From assembly GCA_003159055.1 (NCBI GenBank), contig PMLH01000319.1, positions 1-17,550 on the forward strand: DNA of 17,550 bases. Direction: 5' to 3'. Shown here piece after piece: positions 1 to 5,941 of this stretch. Each line of letters opens with the position of its first letter. The first letter of the stretch is position 1. Position numbers and translations under genes: made by a program. Source of the DNA: Myxococcales bacterium. Lineage in GTDB: Bacteria; Myxococcota; Polyangia; Fen-1088. The notes under the pieces are model-generated. The model did not search any database and was not told where the DNA came from. It saw only the letters and a list, made by a program, of their open reading frames with translations.

Positions 1-942
1 CAGCTCGACGCCGAAGATGGACTGGCGTGCGTTGCCGAGGCGTTTGGCATCCTCGATGGGAACGAAGGCCAGGCGTGCGTCGTATTCCTGAAAGCCAAAC
101 GAGGTAATGCCGACGACTTGGAAGAAATACGCGCTGGGGATGGATTCGACACCGCCGGAAAACGGTACCAGCACCTGAATGCACTCGCCGACCTTCGCGT
201 GCACCCGGTGGGCCAGGTCCGAACCAAGAATCAGCCGCCCGACGGTCTGGGGCGACCCGTTTTCGCCGGAACAGCTGGCTGGCTTGGCAAGAGCGTCAAC
301 CGAGCCGGCCACCAGGGCACGCCTCAGCTCCGGAACGCCATCGTCCAAGTCGACACCCTTGAGGTTCGCGCCGATTTTTCCAATCATGACCTCGCCAGCG
401 GTGAAGCTGAACCGCGACATGCGCACGAGCCCCGGCATTCCCTGCAACTTGAGCCGTACCCTGTCGGCCTCCCTGTCGGCCTCTTCGACATCGCGTTCAA
501 GGCCGTAAGAGGTGACGATGAGGTGCGCGTTGACTGCCTGGACCTTGTTCTGAAATTCGTGCTCGAAGCCACTGGTGACGGAAAGCACCACGACCAGAGA
601 CGCCACCCCCAACATCACGCCCACCGTGGAAACGGTGGTGAAGACGGAAAAGACCCGAAGCAGCAGGAGAAGAATCGTCACCAGAAGCGCCACGAGGGCC
701 AGCACCACCGCGATCGTCTCGATCGTCCGATGCTGGCTGCGCGTGGCCAGCACCACCCAAACGTCCAGAATGGTGATGGCGAGCGCGATGGGCGGCCCGA
801 GGCGAACCGCGCGCGACGTGGACTCCCGCCGCAGATAGCGACTTCCCACGAAGCGCTCGACGCGATAGCCGAGAAGAAGCGCCAGGCTGCTGACCAGGGC
901 CAGCAGCCCAGCAATGAGGATCGCAGCAAAAAGCGCAGACAT
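1..942 (-). CDS. LolC/LolE-like ABC transporter permease (3' end beyond window)
   Basis: An open frame of 314 codons runs from ATG at 942 to the window edge without a stop, so the C-terminus is missing. Residues 98-135 carry the LolC/E/MacB-type first helix and the following GVASLVVVLSVTSGFE stretch, then a periplasmic domain (about 125-314) with the typical RLILGSDLAHRV and VGECIQVLVP segments. The family moves lipoproteins from the inner membrane to the LolA carrier, or drives MacB-type export; substrate cannot be told from this fragment. Unusual: three hydrophobic helices (about 3-25, 48-66, 73-95) precede the usual first helix. A TAG lies six codons upstream of the ATG, so the start is well constrained. 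It is divergent from the beta-barrel gene at 1075. No ATPase partner is visible. Confidence 0.85.
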   Translation of the reverse strand, partial: MSALFAAILIAGLLALVSSLALLLGYRVERFVGSRYLRRESTSRAVRLGPPIALAITILDVWVVLATRSQHRTIETIAVVLALVALLVTILLLLLRVFSVFTTVSTVGVMLGVASLVVVLSVTSGFEHEFQNKVQAVNAHLIVTSYGLERDVEEADREADRVRLKLQGMPGLVRMSRFSFTAGEVMIGKIGANLKGVDLDDGVPELRRALVAGSVDALAKPASCSGENGSPQTVGRLILGSDLAHRVHAKVGECIQVLVPFSGGVESIPSAYFFQVVGITSFGFQEYDARLAFVPIEDAKRLGNARQSIFGVEL

Positions 943-951
943 GCGCGTGGC

Positions 952-980
952 AACCTACGGGACGGCCGACGATTGGTCAA
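952..980 (-). promoter_or_regulatory. Putative sigma70-type promoter of the LolC/E-like gene
   Basis: On the minus strand TTGACC (975-980) and TAGGTT (952-957) are 17 bases apart. The -10 ends 9 bases before the ATG at 942, so transcription would start at or very near the start codon. There is no good Shine-Dalgarno sequence. Confidence 0.45.
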
Positions 981-1035
981 ACCAGAGCCCTGCGATTGCT
1001 GCAACCCCCTGCACAGCTCGCTCCCCATGCGTTCC

Positions 1036-1065
1036 TTGACAGGCATTGCCAGAGCCACATACCGT
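1036..1065 (+). promoter_or_regulatory. Putative sigma70-type promoter of the beta-barrel gene
   Basis: A perfect TTGACA (1036-1041) is followed 18 bases later by TACCGT (1060-1065), which ends 9 bases before the ATG at 1075. This favours that ATG over an in-frame ATG at 1027, which lies upstream of the -35. Confidence 0.45.
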
Positions 1066-1074
1066 TGTCGATTC

Positions 1075-2043
1075 ATGAGGGGGCTTCGAAGGGCTTCTTT
1101 GCTGGCGCTGGCGGTTCTCGCCGTCCCGGAGCTTGCCGGTCATGCGTTGGCGGGCGCAAACGACTTGCGGCTCGTGAATCTCTGCCCGCAGGCACAGGGC
1201 CCTGTGCCCGGGGTTCAGCCATGTTCCTGGGTCAAGCGGGACGCCTCAGGCGTCGCCATCGACACCGACGGGCTCAGCAATTTCCGCAGCCTCATGTCGG
1301 AGCTTGGCGTAGTCATGGCCCCGAAGATCCCCATGGTCGCCGACACGTTGGGCCTTGCCGGATTCTCGATGAGCGGAGAGCTTGGCTTCACGCAGATCAG
1401 CCACAACAAGACCTTCTGGAATGGCGTCGAAGCGGTTTCTCCCCAAAACCCGACGGCGTCACGCCCCGATAGTACCCTCACCACGGTGGGCGTGTTCTTG
1501 CGCAAAGGCTTGTGGTTTCCGGTCCCGGCGTTGGAGGTCGGCGGCGGCGTGATCAGCCTGCTCCAGTCACAAATGCTCTTCTGGCAGACCTACGCGAAGT
1601 TCGCGCTGCACGAGGGGTACCAAGACTTGCCCTTCCCATCGCTCGCGATCCGAGCAGCGCTGTCGTACCTGACGGGGACCGACCAGGTGAACCTCAGGAC
1701 AACCTCGCTTGATGCCTTCGTTTCGAAGGGCTTCGGCGTGCTCAAGACCGCTCGATTGGAGCCGTTTGGCGGACTCGGCCTGATCTTGATCAAGGCCAGC
1801 GGCAAGCCTATCGATTTCACGCCAGGAACCGACAACGACTTCACAGCCACCGTCGCCTTCCCCGGGCAGGAAACCATCACGCGCTACCGCTTCTTCGGTG
1901 GCGCCAAACTGAAGTTCGGCGTCCTGGCGGTCATCGGCCAATACGAATTCTACCCGGGCGGCACCAGCCGCGACCAGAGCTCGGCCGTCGATCACAGCGC
2001 AGGCCAGAACTCGTTCTCGCTCAGCGCCGGCCTCGACTTCTAG
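1075..2043 (+). CDS. Secreted protein, probable outer-membrane beta-barrel, function unknown
   Basis: A 322-residue protein. Residues 1-26 form a clear Sec signal peptide (basic MRGLRR, hydrophobic core, cleavage after AGHALA). The mature part has alternating hydrophobic and glycine-rich strands, two cysteines near its N-terminus (C37 and C50, a possible disulfide) and ends ...SLSAGLDF. A terminal phenylalanine in an amphipathic last strand is the usual BAM assembly signal, so an outer-membrane barrel is likely; this is inference. I recognise no named family. The frame is open upstream to 118, but that part lies antisense to the permease. The 1075 start is chosen because of the signal peptide and the promoter just upstream. 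It is convergent with the gene ending at 2138. Confidence 0.8.
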   Translation: MRGLRRASLLALAVLAVPELAGHALAGANDLRLVNLCPQAQGPVPGVQPCSWVKRDASGVAIDTDGLSNFRSLMSELGVVMAPKIPMVADTLGLAGFSMSGELGFTQISHNKTFWNGVEAVSPQNPTASRPDSTLTTVGVFLRKGLWFPVPALEVGGGVISLLQSQMLFWQTYAKFALHEGYQDLPFPSLAIRAALSYLTGTDQVNLRTTSLDAFVSKGFGVLKTARLEPFGGLGLILIKASGKPIDFTPGTDNDFTATVAFPGQETITRYRFFGGAKLKFGVLAVIGQYEFYPGGTSRDQSSAVDHSAGQNSFSLSAGLDF

Positions 2044-2092
2044 CCTGGCCCCGACGGGGGGCACGAACTCGGGCGTAAAGCTCCGCCCACTT

Positions 2093-2115
2093 GGGCCCGG
2101 GCGATCCCGCGGCCC
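2093..2115. terminator. Hairpin between convergent genes, possible bidirectional terminator
   Basis: GGGCC CGGG (2093-2101), loop CGAT, CCCG, one bulged C, then GGCCC (to 2115) give a 9-pair GC stem with a tetraloop. No U-run follows on either strand, so it may be only a partial or Rho-assisted terminator. Confidence 0.4.
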
Positions 2116-2137
2116 GACTGACGCCAGCAGCGACGCT

Positions 2138-2392
2138 CTAGTGAGCCGGAAGCCCGCTGCGAATGATGCGGCGGAGGCCTTCGACCGGCAACCTCGGGCC
2201 ACGCTTCTCTTCTTCGAAGATGATCTGGGCCATGGTGGCGGCGGTGAGATCTTGCTGGGTGGTCTTATCGATAACGCGAATCTCGTCGCCGTTGCGAATC
2301 AGACCAGCAATTTGCTGGAGAGTCACATAGTGCGAGTCCTGGGTGTCGTACAGCTTGCGGTTCGAGTAGCGCTTGATCGTGCGTGTCGTCAT
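2138..2392 (-). CDS. Small protein with PHA/PHB-accumulation regulator DNA-binding domain
   Basis: An 84-residue protein that is almost entirely the PhaR-type N-terminal domain (Pfam PHB_acc_N): IKRYSNRKLYDT near the N-terminus, then SHYVTLQQIAGLIRNGDEIRVID and a helix ending RGPRLPVEGLRRIIRSG. In PhaR this domain binds DNA, and full-length PhaR represses phasin and PHA genes. The C-terminal region of full-length PhaR, roughly half of the protein, is absent, and the gene stops immediately after the domain, so this is a domain-only form. No phasin or PHA synthase gene is nearby, so the target is unknown. A GTG at 2413 would add seven residues. ATG 2392 fits the family's N-terminus and the promoter placement better. 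It lies downstream of tatA on the same strand, with a hairpin between. Confidence 0.85.
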   Translation of the reverse strand: MTTRTIKRYSNRKLYDTQDSHYVTLQQIAGLIRNGDEIRVIDKTTQQDLTAATMAQIIFEEEKRGPRLPVEGLRRIIRSGLPAH

Positions 2393-2398
2393 CCCGCT

Positions 2399-2426
2399 AT
2401 CATGCCTCGTCACACTATCGCGTCAA
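2399..2426 (-). promoter_or_regulatory. Putative promoter of the PhaR-like gene
   Basis: Minus-strand TTGACG (2421-2426), 16-base spacer, CATGAT (2399-2404), then 6 bases to ATG 2392. The -10 is weak (4 of 6). If real, the alternative GTG at 2413 falls inside the promoter and cannot be used. Confidence 0.3.
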
Positions 2427-2452
2427 GGGCGATTTCGTACGAGCGTGCAAAC

Positions 2453-2471
2453 ACAGACGCTTTTCGTCTGT
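2453..2471. terminator. Hairpin after tatA, possible intrinsic terminator
   Basis: A perfect 7-bp inverted repeat, ACAGACG, loop CTTTT, CGTCTGT. It is flanked by an A-rich side and a TTTT run in the plus direction, and by GTTTG in the tatA direction. It lies 49 bases past the tatA stop and upstream of the PhaR-like promoter, so it could separate the two genes. Confidence 0.45.
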
Positions 2472-2519
2472 TTTGCGGCGGCGCCCGATTGGCGACCAGG
2501 GGGGGCGCCCCGCGTCGTG

Positions 2520-2750
2520 CTACGAGGCCTTGTCGGTCGGTGTGGCCGCTTCGCTCTTTTCGGCGCGGGCGTTGCCGTCGATTTCGGACTTCTTTGGGGA
2601 CACCTCGATCTCGTTTCCGCTTTGCACGGCGCGCTTAAAATTCTTGATGGCGCGCCCGAATCCGTCGCCCAGCTGAGGCAGTTTGCTGGCGCCGAACACA
2701 ATCATGACCACGAGAATGATGAGGATGATTTCGCCGGTGCCGAGTCCCAT
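2520..2750 (-). CDS. tatA: Sec-independent protein translocase subunit TatA
   Basis: A 76-residue protein with the full TatA/E plan: a short N-terminus, a single membrane helix (about residues 6-19), the FG hinge (FGASKLPQLG) and an amphipathic helix (GFGRAIKNFKRAV), followed by a charged, low-complexity tail. TatA oligomers form the pore for folded, twin-arginine proteins together with TatC. No tatB or tatC is in the window, so this is a standalone tatA. The start is ATG 2750. AGGA lies 8 bases upstream and may act as ribosome binding site, but it also overlaps a TATAGG -10. It is divergent from the lytic transglycosylase. Confidence 0.95.
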   Translation of the reverse strand: MGLGTGEIILIILVVMIVFGASKLPQLGDGFGRAIKNFKRAVQSGNEIEVSPKKSEIDGNARAEKSEAATPTDKAS

Positions 2751-2758
2751 GGGGAGTT

Positions 2759-2787
2759 CCTATACCACCCGCGGGTACGCCGAGCAA
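2759..2787 (-). promoter_or_regulatory. Putative tatA promoter
   Basis: Minus-strand TTGCTC (2782-2787), 17-base spacer, TATAGG (2759-2764), 8 bases to the ATG. The GG of the -10 forms part of AGGA, so a leadered reading with a Shine-Dalgarno is also possible. Confidence 0.35.
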
Positions 2788-2807
2788 ACCCGGTCTGATG
2801 AGGTTTC

Positions 2808-2836
2808 TTGGTGGACTGCGCGTCTTCCGCTACGAT
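2808..2836 (+). promoter_or_regulatory. Putative promoter of the lytic transglycosylase operon
   Basis: TTGGTG (2808-2813), 17-base spacer, TACGAT (2831-2836), 7 bases to ATG 2844. It is divergent from the tatA promoter, with 20 bases between the two -35 elements. Confidence 0.4.
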
Positions 2837-2843
2837 CCGGCCC

Positions 2844-4964
2844 ATGCGGCCCGCCTATCGCGCTGCTCTGACCGTCGTCGCCTTCGCCGGCATGGCAAGG
2901 GCTGCGCAAGCGCGCGACTCGCTTGCGTCACAAGGCGGAGCGCGTTCCTTGCCTTCCTCAGCCGTGCCGCTCACCAAGGAGAGCTTCGCTGAACGCAAGG
3001 CGGTGCGAGGCGTGGCGCTTGAAGAATCCGACACCTCGGAAACGCCAGAGTTGCGCGCCCTGCGCCGCTTCGAGGAGCGGGCCTTCCCTCAAAATGGCGG
3101 TTTCTTTCCCAACGCGACTGACGCCGACGATGCGCCCACGCCGCTGCCGCCGGGTCTCCAGGGACGCTGGGGCGGCACGGGCGACATTCCTCGCGAGCTG
3201 CGTAGCCCAGAACGCCGAAGCGCGCCGCCGGCCGCAAAGCCCAGCCAGGAATGGTTGCGACAGTTGACCCTGCCCGACCTGCCGATTCGCTGGGAGCCAC
3301 AGGTCATCCGGTACCTGGAATTCTTCAAGGACGATCCCAAGGGCCGCGCCATCATGGTGTCCTGGTCCCGCAGGATGGGGCGCTACCGAGCCGTCATCGA
3401 GCGCCGCCTGGAAGAACAAGGACTGCCCAAGGATCTTATCTACCTCGCGATGGTAGAGAGCGGCTTCGATCCTGGTGCGACCTCGAACAGGAGCGCAGGC
3501 GGCGTCTGGCAATTCATCCCAGGTGCTGCGCGTGCGTACGGGCTTGAGGTCAGTCATTGGGTGGACGCGCGCCGGGATCCGGAGCGTGCCGCCGAGGCTG
3601 CGGCTCGCCTTCTCAAGGATCTCTATGTTCGCTTCGGGTCGTGGCCACTGGCGTTCGCCGCGTACAACGCCGGCTACGGCGCCATCTTGCGTTCGATCGC
3701 GCGGTTCAACACCAACGATTTCTGGGAGCTGGCCCGGCACGAGGCAGGGCTGCCCTGGGAAACCACGCTGTACGTGCCGAAGATCCTGGCGGCTGCGCTG
3801 GTCGGACACAACTTGAAGACCTTCGGGTTTGCCGAGGTCGCTCAGGATCCGCCGTGGGAATTCGACCGGGTCGAGGTTCCGTCGGGGATGTCGTTTGCGG
3901 CCCTGGCGCGCGCAGCGGGAACGAAACTGGACGTTATCGAAGATCTGAATCCCGAATACATCCGGGGTCGTGTTCCGCCCGACCGCGCTTCGGTCACCCT
4001 GCGCGTTCCCATCGGCTCCGCGAGTCTGTTTGTCAAGGCCGCCAGCGACCTGCGCGTGGGTGGTGAGCGCTTGCAAGCAGTGGTGCTTCGATTTGGGGAA
4101 ACCTTGGAAGACGTGGCCAAGGCGCGTAGCAGTTCGGTGCGCGAGCTCAAGCGTATCAACAGCGTCACGGATACCTCCGATTTGCGTGGCGGGATGACCA
4201 TCCTGGTTCCCGCGCGCTCGGCGCCGTCGGCCGCCGCCCCGAGTGGAGACGAAGCCGACGACACCATCTTGGTGGCGGTCCCCGACCGTGCCTTTGCCTA
4301 TCAGGGCCGCGAGCGCGTTTTCTATCGCACCCGCGACGGTGACACTCTGGCCGACATCGCGCAAGTCTTTGACGTCACACCCGAGAACATCGTCGAATGG
4401 AACAACGTCGATCCCGACGCCAAGCTGCAGCCCAAGCTGATCTTGCAACTCTTCGTGCGCGAGGGTTTCGACCGAGACGGCGTGATGTTGCTCGACCCGG
4501 ACAAGATTCGCGTGGTCACCCTCGGATCCGAGGAATTCCTCGAGCTGGAAGCCGCGCGTCGGGGCAAGACACGGCTGTTCTATTCGGCACGAGCCGGCGA
4601 TACCCTGGCGAAGATCGCCAAACGCTACGGCCTTTCACCGGGTGATTTGGCCCGGATCAACCGCCTTTCGGCGGTGTCCGAGCTCGGCGAAGGGCAAAAG
4701 GTGGTCGTGTATTCGCCGACCCCGGAACTGCCGAAGGAAATCACCTCGAAGGTAACCGGAAATCCGCCGGTCAAGAAACCCGTCCTGGCCATGAAGGAAG
4801 TGGCGCCAAAGAATGGCAAGGCGTCTTCCGGCACGAACACATCGCCAGGCCAGAGCAAGGGAAGACCGCAGAACGGAAAGGCGATCGCAAGCGGCAAGAG
4901 CAACGGCAAGTCGTCGGCTACGCCATCGTCTGGCAAACAGAAGCCGAGCGGCGGCAAGCGGTAA
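2844..4964 (+). CDS. Exported lytic transglycosylase (MltD-like) with LysM repeats
   Basis: A 706-residue protein. A signal peptide (about 1-24, MRPAYRAALTVVAFAG, cleavage near ARAAQA) sends it to the periplasm. The SLT catalytic domain spans about 150-330. It includes AMVESGF with the expected catalytic glutamate E205, then SAGGVWQFIPGAARAYGL and AFAAYNAGYG. Four LysM-like repeats follow (about 342-388, 412-456, 492-537, 580-626); the last two, with GDTLADIAQ and GDTLAKIAKRYGLS, are closest to consensus, while the first two are diverged. The final 65 residues are a Lys/Ser/Gly/Pro-rich basic tail. Such enzymes cleave peptidoglycan to 1,6-anhydroMurNAc ends during wall turnover. The frame extends to 2808, but the signal peptide and promoter support 2844. 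It is followed after 5 bases by the pseudouridine synthase. Confidence 0.93.
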   Translation: MRPAYRAALTVVAFAGMARAAQARDSLASQGGARSLPSSAVPLTKESFAERKAVRGVALEESDTSETPELRALRRFEERAFPQNGGFFPNATDADDAPTPLPPGLQGRWGGTGDIPRELRSPERRSAPPAAKPSQEWLRQLTLPDLPIRWEPQVIRYLEFFKDDPKGRAIMVSWSRRMGRYRAVIERRLEEQGLPKDLIYLAMVESGFDPGATSNRSAGGVWQFIPGAARAYGLEVSHWVDARRDPERAAEAAARLLKDLYVRFGSWPLAFAAYNAGYGAILRSIARFNTNDFWELARHEAGLPWETTLYVPKILAAALVGHNLKTFGFAEVAQDPPWEFDRVEVPSGMSFAALARAAGTKLDVIEDLNPEYIRGRVPPDRASVTLRVPIGSASLFVKAASDLRVGGERLQAVVLRFGETLEDVAKARSSSVRELKRINSVTDTSDLRGGMTILVPARSAPSAAAPSGDEADDTILVAVPDRAFAYQGRERVFYRTRDGDTLADIAQVFDVTPENIVEWNNVDPDAKLQPKLILQLFVREGFDRDGVMLLDPDKIRVVTLGSEEFLELEAARRGKTRLFYSARAGDTLAKIAKRYGLSPGDLARINRLSAVSELGEGQKVVVYSPTPELPKEITSKVTGNPPVKKPVLAMKEVAPKNGKASSGTNTSPGQSKGRPQNGKAIASGKSNGKSSATPSSGKQKPSGGKR

Positions 4965-4969
4965 CAGCC

Positions 4970-5935
4970 TTGGCTGCCTCGTCGGGAGACTCCCAGGCCG
5001 CACTCTCTCTGCTGGTCGAGCCGAGCGAAGCCGGGCTGCGTGTCGACAGTTTTCTCTGCAGGCACCACCTGGCCCCAAGTTCCGCCGCCGCCCGTCGCGC
5101 CGTGGCTGCCGGTGTGGTGCACGTGGACGGAAAAGTGGCGAAGAAAGGCCACCACCTCGAAGCAGGTCAGCGGGTGGATCTCGGCGAGAGACCGGCCGCC
5201 GAGGCTGTCCTCGAAGCAACCCCCGAGTTGGTGCTTCCATTGCTCTACGCCGACGACGCCCTGGTGGCGGTCGACAAACCGTCGGGCATTCCGTCGCACC
5301 CACTTCACGCAGGGGAAGGCGCAACGGTTGCCAGCGCCATCGTTGCGCAGTTTCCGGAATGTGCCGCCGCTTCGCCCGACCCGCGCGAGGGGGGCCTCGG
5401 CCATCGCCTCGACGTCGGCACCTCGGGCGTGATTCTCGCCGCGCGCTGCCGCGAGGTTTGGCATCGTTTACGCGAGGCCTTGTCAGGCCCGGCTTGTGAG
5501 AAGATCTACCTTGCGCAAACCGCGGGACGTTTTCCCGAAACCGACGCGGTCACGAAGGAATTCATCGTGCCGGGACCCCGGCAGGCGAGCTTCGTGGTCA
5601 GCTGTCCGATTGGGCGGCAGGGCCGACGGGGCGGCAAGGTAAGACTCGATTCTGGACGGCAGCCCTTGCCAGCGCGAACTGAGATCACCTTGGTCGAGGC
5701 GCGCGCGAGCGGCGGCCTGGTCGAGGCGCGCCTTTCGCACGGACGTGCTCATCAAGTGCGCGCGCACCTCGCGTACCTCGGAATTCCGGTGCTGGGCGAC
5801 GCGACCTACGGTGATGGCACAAGCAGCGAGGATTTGCATCTGCACGCTTGGGCAGTCTCGCTTGTGCACCCGACGACGGGCAAGCCCTTGCGCATCGAAG
5901 CCCCGCTGCCGGCGTGGGCCGTAGGGCGAGGTTGA
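4970..5935 (+). CDS. RluA-family RNA pseudouridine synthase
   Basis: A 321-residue protein. An S4-type RNA-binding region lies at about 22-71 (LRVDSFLCRH through GQRVDLGE). The catalytic domain starts with LLYADDALVAVDKPSGIPSHP, and the signature GHRLDVGTSG holds the catalytic aspartate D148. The C-terminal part has the GRAHQVRAHLAYLGIPVLGD motif. Family members convert specific uridines of 23S rRNA or tRNA to pseudouridine; the exact target (RluC, RluD or other) cannot be assigned. The start is a TTG five bases after the transglycosylase stop, with no clear ribosome binding site. Translational coupling is likely. It is convergent with the kinase, with a 6-base gap. Confidence 0.93.
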   Translation: MAASSGDSQAALSLLVEPSEAGLRVDSFLCRHHLAPSSAAARRAVAAGVVHVDGKVAKKGHHLEAGQRVDLGERPAAEAVLEATPELVLPLLYADDALVAVDKPSGIPSHPLHAGEGATVASAIVAQFPECAAASPDPREGGLGHRLDVGTSGVILAARCREVWHRLREALSGPACEKIYLAQTAGRFPETDAVTKEFIVPGPRQASFVVSCPIGRQGRRGGKVRLDSGRQPLPARTEITLVEARASGGLVEARLSHGRAHQVRAHLAYLGIPVLGDATYGDGTSSEDLHLHAWAVSLVHPTTGKPLRIEAPLPAWAVGRG

Positions 5936-5941
5936 AGCTGG

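Noticed and set aside
118..1074. Upstream extension of the plus-strand beta-barrel frame (continuous open frame from 118)
   Set aside because: The sequence is low-complexity Arg/His/Gln-rich and lies antisense to the permease, which has real family motifs. The signal peptide starts at 1075.
2958..4448. A 496-codon minus-strand open frame opposite the lytic transglycosylase
   Set aside because: The plus strand has SLT and LysM motifs; the antisense product has no family features.
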